Origin: Corbicula japonica
Lineage: Eukaryota; Mollusca; Bivalvia; Venerida; Cyrenidae
Assembly: GCA_038501625.1 (NCBI GenBank)
Contig: JAZAYU010000256.1
Location: 62,001-126,000, forward strand
Direction of reading: 5' to 3'
Length of the DNA: 64,000 nucleotides
Shown here in pieces: positions 24,214 through 34,175 of this stretch. The translations under genes and the position numbers were made by a program. The notes under the pieces are model-generated. The model saw nothing but the letters and a program-made list of their open reading frames with translations, had not been told where the DNA came from and searched no databases. Within the stretch, counting starts at the first letter, position 1. The number at the start of each line of letters is the position of its first letter.

Positions 24214-25620
24214 TTGTCATTAAACATTCGCTAAAGCTTCTCAAATAGCTTTTTTCCATACTGCTTGAAGTACAAGAATACATTTAAGAATAGTAAGCAG
24301 AAACTTTTAATGCCTATAATTGATTTACATTTAATATTTATACTGTTTAACATGTTTGGTAAAACCATAAGTAAACATTTTTCTGACCTGTTGCACGTCT
24401 TCCTATAAAACAAAGAATTACTAGTCACAACATGTGATATATATTTGTTAATGCTCATAAAATCGATAAAATATTGAAAACACGTATTTATAAAAGGCTT
24501 TTATAATTGGTTGAAAACTATGTACATAAAGTTTTGTAACACGAATCCAAAAACTTTTAAAATACAAAAGGAGAGAACAATTTTTTATTAAACTACTCTT
24601 AATCTCCTTATATATCATAAATCTGTAAATTACAGCAATTACATGTACAATATATAAAAAGTTTAGAAAATCAAGGCATTTAAAATGGTATTAAAAAAGA
24701 GTACTGTTAAAATTAACCGAGTGTTGACTTTCAGATTTACTTGTTTGTGGTTTCTTTTGGAAATTGATATTTTATTTTAAAACATGCTATTTTTTCACTC
24801 TACTATGTTTGTAGGAGGAGGTTTTCTCACAAGTGGCCATTGATATGAATGTTTTCACTTTTGCTAATGCATCTTTAGCGTGCATGAGCTTCTGATCTGT
24901 TTTATTATGTCTGAACTTACCGTTTTTGTCGTCATAGACGAGTTTTTGGAATAAGTTGTTGCTATCTATCACAGTCGAAATGTCAACTATAATAATGTCA
25001 ACATTAAATGTTTTCTCATATATATTTATAGCATGATGCCTACATTTTATAAGAAGAAAATAAAGCGCAATTACATACTTATTAATTTATAATTCGACAA
25101 GTAAGAAACATTTATTACAACCTTAAGAACAATTCTAAGAAAAACGCATATTCTTGTGAGAACTGAAAAAGTGTACAAAATTACCTAAAATATTTTATTG
25201 GTCGTAGTTAGGATGCATAAACTGAAGTCGCTATGGACTATGTCTGTCGCGCTATATTCGTATTCCACTGAACTCTGTCCAATAATATTCTACGATATAT
25301 CACCTGAAGATATTTATTTGTTCATAAATTTCAATTATAAAAAGAAAGCAATACAGGAACAAAAATGACATCAAAAATTATTACGGGTTCAGTACTACAT
25401 GTAATAGAAAGAAGGCCAAGGGAGCTTTTCATTATTAAATTAGTAACTAGTGTTTTTATTTCTCTAAGATGAGTTGAAAATAATCCAATTAAGTTCATGT
25501 CTCCGATTATGTTGCTAGGCTGCCAACTTTTCGAACTTTGCATCGTTGGCGTTTCAATTAGATTCAGGGAATTTAAAGATTTCACTTGCAGTCTGATTTG
25601 ATCAAATAACTTTTTTGTTA

Positions 25621-25699
25621 AAAAAAAGTAATATGTGCATATCAGGAATCGCCACACTCACAAAACACAGCCTCCCCACGCAACGAAAAAGAAGAGAGA

Positions 25700-25751
<52 letters not shown>

Positions 25752-25808
25752 ACGTTTTTCTGTCAATTCAAATAGGACGCCACAAACAATTAACGAACAA
25801 GAGAACCA
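25621..25808 (+). mobile_element. SINE-like family, copy 7, present only in duplication copy A
   Basis: GTGCATATCAGGAATCGCCA, CACTCACAAAACACAGCCTC and CCCACGCAACG, then a (GA)n tract and GACGCCACAAACAATTAACG. The paralogous position in copy B (near 28680) reads straight across without it. It therefore inserted after the duplication, or was lost cleanly from B. Confidence 0.8.
25690..25750. repeat. (GA)n microsatellite inside a SINE-like copy
   Basis: An almost pure GA run of about 60 bases, sitting where other copies have a short GAAGAGAGAGA. It has grown from the element's own sequence. Confidence 0.95.
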
Positions 25809-27090
25809 AGAAATTATCAAACAAAACGCACAGTTAACAAGAGTTTTTCAGGCTCTGAGATTTAGAATCGGAGTGCAAATTACATTGAATTTCTTTTTTC
25901 AACACTTATACACATTATCGAATCTTGTTAGATGTCCAAGAATACACACTCTCTTTTATTTGGTATTCACGAGTGAATATTCCGACATTTAACTGGAACA
26001 TTATTTCCTTTTTTGTTTACGTTATCTTGTCGAACAAAGCGGAATTGAAAAGGAGTTAAGGTAGTTCGGCAAATACTGTGAACATAAAATAAACTATATT
26101 AAATTATTATGGACTCCTTAAACAGGAGAGTCCGTAATATTTATTTTTGTATAAATCAGGCAAGCAATCAAAATTAGCAAACAACGATATGTGCATTTTG
26201 TACTTCCCGCTGGTTTAAGGTTTGAGCATTTTGCACTTTACTAAATGCGAGACGTTATTTTCAGTGATATTGAGATAAAACAACCAAACAAATTTATACC
26301 AAGTATTTCTATGCGAGATCAAATGATAAAATTGTTGTAACTGGAATATTCAATAACTATAACTTTCAAATATTAAAAGAATCAAAATTCAATAGATAGT
26401 ATAGCACTGGTTTAGCACTCATTTGAATAAAATATAAGTCTTAACGTTGTTTGCTTTTCTGGTTATATGAATTAGCAAAGACCACTACCTTAAAAAGTAA
26501 TGATTACTTACAGGAGCGCCAATTCGCAAAATCCGCGGAGAAATCTGACAAAAAAATAATATTAGACAAAATATTTATGATATGCTAATATGCGAAAAAA
26601 TTGCAGTTGATAAAATTGTTTTCGTTTGATCTGAAAAGAGAAAAATGTTGCGACACTGCGGCACCAGTTTATTTGCACAACATATCATATATTCGAATTT
26701 ATCATGTACATGGTAAGTAGAAATGTAAAAAATTAATCCAAAAGCTTGCAAAACTATCGTAACCATATCCTTGCAAATTAGACAGTGCTTGGTGCGTCTT
26801 GTTTGAATTTGTGATGAATATTCTGAAATCTTCGTTTATTGTCATAAGAAATACATTCAGGAGAATGTAGACAGTTGTAAATATGAAATATTGATGTTGC
26901 GTATATAAAATAGAATATATAGTACCCATGAGACCTACACTTGTGTAAAATTCATGCTATTCCATAATGACGAATGAACTGTTATGCAGATTACATAAAT
27001 GTTACAACGTTGATTGCAGGTACTTATAACCATTGCGATAAAATACAAAGCATACAAAGCAATATGAAATATGAGTTTCTCAAGAAAATA

Positions 27091-27492
27091 GGGGCACGTC
27101 ACGGGGCAAGGTGACGTCGTTGCTACAGTTAAGTTTTAAGTATACCGGTTCTTCGAAAGAATTAACAATTACATGTTATTTTCTCACTTAAACTGATTTT
27201 ATTACAGATTTTGACAATACAATTTTATTTTTACCGAATAATAAATTGTGACGTCTGCTAAAAAAAAGTGAAATAAGCCTATCAGGAATGACTACATCCA
27301 GCAGACACATTCTCCCCAAACATTCCAAAAAGTAGGTAGGAGAAGAGACCAAGGTTATGCAATTATCAGTTTCGAAATAGACGCCACAAACAATTAACGA
27401 AAGCTAGAACCAGAGGTTTCCGGCCTTGGAAAGTTTGTGACGTCATTTAAAGGATTAACGTCCACTAAAGGTACCTTTTACGTGATGCGCCC
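27091..27492. mobile_element. CRE-bearing MITE, copy 2, split by a SINE-like insertion
   Basis: Left end GGGGCACGTCACGGGG and right end AAAGGTACCTTTTACGTGAT then GCGCCC. The interior matches the complement of copy 1 (GACGTCTGCT, then TTGTGACGTCATTT and ATTAACGTC). It is interrupted at about 27260-27433 by a SINE-like element. Its counterpart in copy B (30023-30237) is uninterrupted. Confidence 0.8.
27260..27433 (+). mobile_element. SINE-like family, copy 8, nested in a MITE
   Basis: AAAAAAAAGTGAAATAAGCC, TATCAGGAATGACTACATCC and GACGCCACAAACAATTAACG, then CCGGCCTTGGAAAG. It lies between CTGCT and TTTGTGACGTCA of the MITE, a junction continuous in copies 1 and 3. Confidence 0.8.
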
Positions 27493-29104
27493 ATATATGA
27501 TTCAGTGGAGTATATGAGAGTTTTCGACATTCGTTAGATTGATGCACAGACCTCGCAATAGATTAATAAAACTGTCGGCTCCTAGAGATATGTGAATCAT
27601 CATACTAAATGCCCATTATTATCCCATTATGACCAAACGCACTCATGATAACCTGATAACGTTCCGGCTAGCTGTAAGTTACTGTAATTACATGTACAAT
27701 ATTACACAAGTTTAGAAATTCTTTAAAGGTATTATAAGAGTGTACTTTTAAAATTAACTCTTGACTTTCGGATTTACTTGTTTGTGGTTTCTTTTGGAAA
27801 TTGATATTTTATTACAAAACATGTCGTTTTCCACTGTACTATTTTCTGTGTAGGAGGATGCTGTCATGATCTACAACTTGGCTATCGATATATATTGATA
27901 TTTTTTTTCTCTTTTACTAATGCATCTTTAGCGTGCTTGTGCTTGTGATCTTTTTATCACGTCTGAACCATTTTGTTGTCATAGACGATTCTGGAATCTG
28001 TTGTCGCTATCTATCACGGTCAAAATGTCACTTGTAATAAGGTTAACAATAAGTGATTTCTTATAACATATTTATAGAGATTTGCCTTTATATTGGAAAA
28101 TAATTAAGCAAAGTTACATACCTTTCAAATCAGACATGAGAAGAACTGAACAAGCAAATTAAAACCTAAAGAACAATTCTACAAAAAACCGCATTCTTGT
28201 AAGAACGGAGATATGTACCAAATATTTATCATTCAATATTCATTGTTAGAAGTAGAGCTGCATAAACAAATCGCTAGGGGCTACGCCTTGCTGTGCATCT
28301 GAACTCTGTCCAATAATATTTTACGATAAATCAACTGCAGATATTTGTTCATATCAATAATATAAAAGACAGCAATACAGCAAAAAATGAGAGCAAAAAT
28401 AAACTAGGTTTCAGTAATTCCAGTTTTATGTAATAGAAAGAACGCAACTGGGGCAATTCATTTTATTTTCAACGTGTGTTTTTTTTTCTCTACGATGATT
28501 TCAAAATCCTATTAAATTTATAAGCCTTGCAAAGACTTCGATTTATATTATGACTCCTCAGGTTAAGCTACTGGGCTGCAAACGTCTCGGACTTTGCCTC
28601 CTCGGCATTTCAATTAAATTCCGGGAATCAAAAGATTTCGCTTGCAGTCTGATTGTTTTCAAATAACATTTTTGTTCAAGAAATTATAAAAATGCAGATT
28701 TAATAATATTAGTTTTTATGCTCTGAGATTTGGAGTCAGAGTGCAAATTGCTTTCTTTTTCAACATTTTAACTCATTATGAATATTGAATCCTTTTTAGA
28801 TAAGTAAATATCCATGAATACACAATCTCTTTTTTGTGTTCACGAGAGTGAATATTTCGACATTTCCCTGACAAAAATCATTTCCTTTTTAGTTTATGTG
28901 TTCTTGTCAAACAAATCGGAAAGCTTGGAAAGTGTAAACTTGTAGTTCGGCAAAAACCTTTTTCTTTCATTGAGAAAACTGTTTGCTAGACAACAAAAAA
29001 AAACTATATATTTTGGACTCCTAAAATAGGTGAGTTTGTTACATTATATTTTATAAAAATCCGACAAACATTCAAACTAGACATACAACGACACATGTAC
29101 TGGG

Positions 29105-29207
29105 CTGAAGGTTATAAAACTGAGTTTGGAAACCAGTCTCAAATCCCAAGAATCTGATGCTTGAGATTTGAGACTGGTTTCCATGCTCAGTTTTATAACC
29201 TTGGGCA
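29105..29207. mobile_element. Palindromic MITE family, copy 6 (centre deleted)
   Basis: GAAGGTTATAAAACTGAG, GGAAACCAGTCTCAAATCCC, then directly TGATGCTTGAGATTTGAGAC and the end. The central dyad is missing, shortening the hairpin. The matching place in copy A (near 26205) has no element. Confidence 0.88.
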
Positions 29208-30022
29208 CTGGTTTAGTTTTTGAGCATTCTGCGCTTTAAATAGCTAATACGAGACGTTATTCCATGGGATATTAAGACAAAACAGCCAAACAAATTTATT
29301 CCAGCCAAACCCGGATTTTTTGTATCACTATTAACGTTCACATATCAAAATAATCACAATTCAATAAAATAGTACAGCGCACCTGTTTAGCACTACTTTA
29401 AATATGAACGTTGTTTGCTTTTCTGGTCATATCAAATAGCTAAGACCAGTACTTCAAACATTAATTATAACTTACATGGAAAATCCGAGGAGAAAAATCC
29501 GACAGAAAACTAATGATTATTAGACAAAATATTTATGATATGCTTTATCTGCTGCAGTTGAAAAAAAATGTTTTTGTTAGATTTTTCGAAGAGAAAAAAA
29601 AACGTTGAGACACAGAGGCAACAAATTAATTGTCACCACAACATATTTCGAATTATATCATGCACACGGTAAATACAACGATGTAAAAATTTTAGCCAAA
29701 GCCATAAAACACTATTGTAACCATACCCTTGCACGTTTGTGGGTCCATCTTTTTCTTACTTGTGATGCTTTTTACGACAATCTTCTTTTATTGTCATAAG
29801 AAATCGATTTCGGAGAAAGTAGATACTTGCAAACATGAAATATTGATGCTGGGTATATAAAATAGAATATGTAGTACCCGTGAGACTTACACTTGTGTGA
29901 TTTTCCTGCTATTCCATAATGATGAATGAACTGTAATGCAGATTACATAAATGGTACAGCATTGATTGCAGGCACTTATAACTATTGCTACTAACGTGAA
30001 ATGTTATTTTCTGAAGAAATTT

Positions 30023-30237
30023 GGGGTACATCGCTGGAAAAGGTGTCATTATTAAATTGTAGACAGTTTAGTTATAACTTATAAGTTACAATTATATGTT
30101 ATTTTCTCACTAAAACTGATTGTATTACATTTGTTAACAAAACATTTTTATTGTTTATCCCTACAAGAATTATAAATTGTGTCGTCTGCTCAAGTTCAAT
30201 GATAACCTCCCAATGAATTTTTCCCGTGACACGCCCC
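30023..30237. mobile_element. CRE-bearing MITE, copy 3
   Basis: Left end GGGGTACATCGCTGGAAAAG and right end TTTTTCCCGTGACACGCCCC, with the GTCGTCTGCTCAAGTTCAAT block inside. The CRE motif has been lost to mutation. It occupies the same paralogous place as copy 2, so the insertion predates the segmental duplication. Confidence 0.8.
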
Positions 30238-30289
30238 ATATAAGGAGTATTTAAGAGAGTTTTCACATAAAGCTGAGTTCCCACTGCCG

Positions 30290-30575
30290 ATCCGATAAAC
30301 TCGATCAAGGCCCGGTCAAGCGATCGTGTACTGGTCTGGCTGTATTAGTCGAGTAGAAGATCGAGTTGATCGAGAAGGAATCGTGTAGCGATCTAGTTTG
30401 GTCGAATTGACATCTTTTACCCGATCTCTACCCGATCATCTAGACTTCTACTCGAGTATTATCCGATCGTAACCCGATCAACTCGACCTCTTTTCAAACT
30501 GGTGTCCAGATTAATTAGACTGCTACTCGACCACAAACGATCACTTCCCGATTGCTGTTCGACCATACACGAGCT
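30290..30575. repeat. Left subterminal array of TCGA/GATCG motifs
   Basis: Dense repeats of CCCGATC, ACTCGA, GATCG and TCGAG in both orientations just inside the left end. A matching block lies at 31590-31850 inside the right end. Such clusters commonly serve as binding sites for the element's own proteins; that role is inferred. Confidence 0.65.
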
Positions 30576-30641
30576 CGACACTATTTATATGTAAAAACTG
30601 CGTGCTGCTTTCTCATAACATTTGGAGAGAAAACACCAAAG

Positions 30642-31291
30642 ATGCCAAACAAAGGCAAAATACCAACTACTAGTAATTTAAGTGAAAGTTCAGAGCACGA
30701 GCCTGAAGTAACACCCACAGAACCCTCTCAGGAAACCGGTAATACACAAACAGCTCCCATTGAATCTTCGGTGCAAGAGCATCCTACTTCTCCAGAAAAA
30801 TAGCTACTGTGCTTTTGTTTTTGCTTCCCTTTTCAATACGACAGTAAAATCGTGATTATATTTTGTGTTTAGTGTTTCGAAGGATATAATTTTATTTCAT
30901 AATTTGTTTGTTTTATTATAACACAATGTTAAACTAATTGTATAGTCAGTTTACGATTTCTTTTGTTCGACAGTGTATAGTTAGGACCATATTGTGCCAA
31001 TGTGCCTAAAAACCAAACATAAATTGCTATTTTCATTGGTATTTAAAATTGTACTTTTTATTTTGGTAGGCGGAATTCAAGCCCCGGAAGACACACATCG
31101 TGCACTTACTCAGGATGAAGAGGATGACGTAATTGCGTGGCTGAAAGAGAACTCGTTCCTCTTTGACAAATCATCAGAAGGGTTTAAGTATAAGGAGAAG
31201 AAAAGCAGTAAAAGAGGCTGAGTTGGGCCTTACACCTGGAGACTTGTCTTCAATTTGGTACCCGAATATGAGGACACAGTACTCCAACCTT
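30642..31291 (+). pseudogene. MADF-domain DNA-binding protein of a Harbinger element, broken and truncated
   Basis: In Harbinger elements, a MADF/Myb-like protein binds the element ends and helps the transposase reach them. A first exon starts at ATG 30642 and codes for an acidic, Ser/Thr/Pro-rich leader (MPNKGKIPTTSNLSESSEHE). A plausible intron runs from GTAATA (30739) to TTTTGGTAG (ends 31069), and joining keeps the frame (phase 1). The second exon opens with TQDEEDDVIAWLKENSFLFD, the first helix of a MADF domain, and hits a stop at 31219-31221. The rest of the domain (ELGLTPGDLSSIWYPNMRTQ, about 31220-31280) continues in the next frame, so there is a frameshift near 31200. After that comes an exact 20-bp tandem duplication (31275-31294 and 31295-31314), then the internal deletion junction. 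The domain identification is from motif shape (WLKEN...FDKS...W/Y...MRT), not a search. Confidence 0.6.
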
Positions 31292-31324
31292 ATCACAGTA
31301 CTCCAACCTTATCAAATTGGCATC

Positions 31325-31420
31325 TGGATTTACCCAGATTTCTCTTGGCTGTGGCTGCCTGCGTCGTGTGTTCCTACGCTCCTCTGCCGATTCTTCTTCT
31401 TCCAAATCAATTACAGCCAT
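31325..31420 (-). pseudogene. Harbinger-type transposase, N-terminal fragment only
   Basis: Reading leftward from ATG at 31418-31420 the frame gives MAVIDLEEEESAEERRNTRR, then basic and aromatic residues ending in EIWVNP. An acidic start followed by an Arg-rich stretch and W-V-x-P is the usual opening of PIF/Harbinger (HARBI1-like) transposases, just before their catalytic part. After EIWVNP the sequence crosses directly into the inverted remains of the MADF gene and soon stops, so the whole DDE catalytic region has been deleted. The convergent arrangement with the MADF gene is the normal layout of a two-gene Harbinger element. A fragment of 32 residues is short evidence by itself, but the inverted repeats, target duplication and partner gene all agree. 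Confidence 0.6.
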
Positions 31421-31589
31421 GGCCCTGTCTCCCTGGAGTTCTTACCATCTAGCTCACAACTGTAACTGCTCAATCTCCATGATGCTAGTGCTAAGCTTAG
31501 AGTTTCGACATGAAATGAAATAATCACCAACAATGTTTTAAGTTTTGTTTTTCAAAAAGTTTCGGTACACGACCTTCTAAGACCCGAGT

Positions 31590-31850
31590 ACGACCATGTC
31601 GATCTGGTCGGGTGCAGATCTGGCAGCAATCGAGCACAGGTCCAGTTGGTCGAGCTGAGGCATTGCAAAGGTCGGGATGATCGAGCTGAAATCGGTAAGA
31701 TGGTCGGGTTGACGTCGTGAAGGAGTAGTGAATAATCGTGTGGGGTCGTGAGTGATCGACTATGGGTCGAGAAGAAGTCGTCTATACGCCTTTAGTCGAG
31801 CTTGGTCGGGCTCAATCGGGAAATTTAGTGGATCGGGATGATCGGGTTGA
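31590..31850. repeat. Right subterminal array of TCGA/GATCG motifs
   Basis: Repeats of GATCGAG, GGTCGGG, GTCGAG and GATCGGG fill the last 260 bases inside the right end, mirroring the left block. Confidence 0.65.
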
Positions 31851-32036
31851 TCGGATCGGCAGTGGGAACCCAGCATAAGTTTGATAGATGGACATGTCTC
31901 GCAAAAGAGAAATTAAACTGTCGACTGTTAAATATATTTAAGCGCCATACTATTAAAGGTCACATTTTTATCCCACTTTGACCAAACGCGGGATAAATTT
32001 CATAATCTTTGCATTTATAACGTTTCGGCTAGCATA

Positions 32037-33613
32037 TGGTCATGGGGCAGAGAAAATAAGCCCATGCAAACGGTCTAGCCCATGCTAGCGATTCTTGAAG
32101 TATACCTTAGTTTCTAATATTATACCGTTCGATGAAAAACATATTAATTTTAAGCAGTGTATCATACCAGATCAAATTGTATTACTGTCTTCATAAACTT
32201 GGAAAAAATAAAGAAAAATGCTTGCGAAATGGAAGAAAATTTTACGGATTCCATTAAGATTTCAATCATAGTTGTTTGTTCCAGCCTCTGTTTATTCACA
32301 TATACATGCTCATTTTTCCCTGGGGCCATTGTACAACAAACTAAACAATTCACAACTACAGCTAATAATATCGAGTATGATTCTTAAAATCTCACAATTA
32401 ACAATTTGCAGGCCTTCGAAATCAAAGTCAAACTTAAACGAAGTTGTATTTGATTCAGGCAGTAAAAAAAATATGTGATGTTAGTTGAGAAACAGTAGAC
32501 GTATAAGAACTAAACAAACGGCAGTTGTCATGGTTGTAGAAACTGGTTTATGCAGTACTGGTATGAAGCAATGCCATATAATTTTCTATTATTACTAATT
32601 GTTCATTTGCCTAATTAATTTAGAATTTCAGATAACTTCCGACCACAAATAGGAAACTGTTGCAAGTATGGTTTAGTTGAGCCTCTTATGGACTGTAAAA
32701 AATATTCTTGCCCCGATTTTAGCGCATACAAGTATCTACAGATGTATACAAAACAAGTTGTGATGGTGTGTATATAACAGTGATTTCAAAACATTCGATG
32801 ATGTATCTCATATAAACACTTCTCCATCATCATCGGCGGATGATCCCCGGCTATAGAAAGGGTATTTAATCATGCGTAACAAAGTATACGCAAAAGTTGA
32901 AAATTAAAAAAAATCAGTTGGTATTTTTTTGTAGTTCGGAAAGCACTGCTATACTAGCTTGGATAACGTAACGATGGGCAAATAAACAGACATATTGAAA
33001 CAAACACGCTTTATAGTAGTACTATTAACAGTCATGTTTAATGACTTTTCGTATATTTCTTTAATTGTAATCTTTATAATATGTGAACGAGTGCAAAACT
33101 TAAAATAAATAAAAACTGATGATAAAATTTATACAATAAATTGATAGACTTTTAAAAGCCCTTATTTCAATCAGTCTTGAAATTTATTTATAAAGAATGC
33201 AATCCTATCAAAAACTTATTTTTTATTAGATTGCTACATTCTGCTCCGATATTTAAAAGAACAATAATGATACAGTGAATACGGTATACTGGAGTTATAA
33301 TTTTGTGTGCAACCCAAAATATTCATTAGAAAAATGTCATGTTAGTTTTGATAACTCGACAGCTGTTTGATTTTCTGTCCAGAATAAAGTCTTATAAATG
33401 ATAAGTGACATTCCATTTGTCAGTATTGGCAATGTGAAGTCTGAAAAATCTATCATATCGTAGGTTGTAGTCAAAATAAAAAGCATTACATCGCTTGTAT
33501 TCAATGTCGCACTTTTAACGAAAGTAATAAAGATTCTTGTAATATAAAAATGTATGTTACGAATATTGTCGTCATTATTTTGCATAAAACTAAAATCCAC
33601 TCACAATTTATAT
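32037..33613. other. AT-rich DNA, no gene recognised
   Basis: Frames of 63-87 codons on both strands without supporting signals. No third copy of the 24.6-32.0 kb unit begins here. Confidence 0.55.
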
Positions 33614-33759
33614 GGAATATTATGAAAGTATGCATTCTCTAGAGATTTTTCGAGATGGGTATGTAAACAATATAACGGGCTAGCGAAGGCCGAACGTGAT
33701 GCGGTTTACATACACAACGAGAAATAAATCGAACCTATAGAATGCTGTCATAATGTTCC
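33614..33759. repeat. Imperfect palindrome with GC-richer loop
   Basis: GGAATATTATGAAAGTATGC faces the complement of AATGCTGTCATAATGTTCC. Further in, GTATGTAAAC (33659-33668) faces GTTTACATAC (33704-33713). The loop GGGCTAGCGAAGGCCGAACG is distinctly richer in GC. Possibly a small MITE. Confidence 0.5.
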
Positions 33760-34175
33760 TTTTATTATATACCCTTCTCCTTTCAAATAAATTTAAATAA
33801 ACTAAAAACAAAATTTTAGTCAACAATTCGGTTCACATAATAAAAATAGTAACGCGATTGTAAATTTATGAATGGCATAGAAAATTTATGAATGACCTAA
33901 TAATATCGTAACGGTAGTTAAACTACGACGGAAATTTACTATTTTAGAGTTCATTATGTGCCGAAAAATTACGACGACATAGTGTGACATAGTATATGAC
34001 GTCACATAGAACACGGAAAGCTGCAAAATAAAGAATTGGAAAACGACATTGTCCGATACGGAATACTTATCTGACGAGTTAAATCAGTTTTTCGAATTAA
34101 AACTGCACTATGCTAAAATCATTCTTGGGTATATAATAAAATAAAATAATATGAACTATAGGTGCTACCTATTTA
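33760..34175. other. AT-rich DNA, nothing recognised
   Basis: An AAATTTATGAATG motif occurs twice (near 33863 and 33887). No gene or mobile-element terminus is supported. Confidence 0.5.

Larger units (their letters stand above)
24626..27671 (+). repeat. Tandem segmental duplication, copy A
   Basis: Starts with AATTACATGTACAATAT and runs to CTGATAACGTTCCGGCTAGC. Copy B (27673-32036) follows at once and repeats the same landmarks in the same order: TTTACTTGTTTGTGGTTTC, the TAATGCATCTTTAGCGTGC block, AGACTGCAAG, CGAGACGTTATT, GAAATATTGATG, the CRE-bearing MITE and CGTTTCGGCTAGC. No gene is recognised. A 66-base open stretch on the minus strand (24921-24986) is flanked by AG and GTAAGT, but its counterpart in copy B is frameshifted. 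Divergence is substantial, so the duplication is old. Confidence 0.85.
30271..31875. mobile_element. Internally deleted PIF/Harbinger-type transposon
   Basis: Terminal inverted repeats of about 36 bases read GCTGAGTTCCCACTGCCGAT on the left and GCTGGGTTCCCACTGCCGAT on the complemented right. TAA flanks both sides (30268-30270 and 31876-31878), the 3-bp target duplication usual for this superfamily; ATAA is also repeated. Inside are the 5' parts of two convergent genes: a MADF-domain DNA-binding protein reading inward from the left end and a transposase N-terminus reading inward from the right end. Both are typical of Harbinger elements. The catalytic DDE region is missing, so the element could only have moved with help from a full-length relative. 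The paralogous site in copy A (near 27530) is empty. Confidence 0.8.
27673..32036 (+). repeat. Tandem segmental duplication, copy B, with two extra insertions
   Basis: Repeats the landmarks of copy A from GTAATTACATGTACAATATT to ATAACGTTTCGGCTAGC. It is longer because it holds a palindromic MITE (29105-29207) and a 1.6-kb Harbinger-type element (30271-31875), both absent from A, and it lacks the two SINE-like copies found in A. Confidence 0.85.

Noticed and set aside
25331..25657. 108-codon minus frame conserved in duplication copy B
   Set aside because: About 33 codons align without indels, but a third of the residues change in non-conservative ways and copy B then stops. No sign of selection on the protein.
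25615..25992. 125-codon Arg-Glu-rich frame
   Set aside because: It translates a SINE-like copy and its (GA)n tract.
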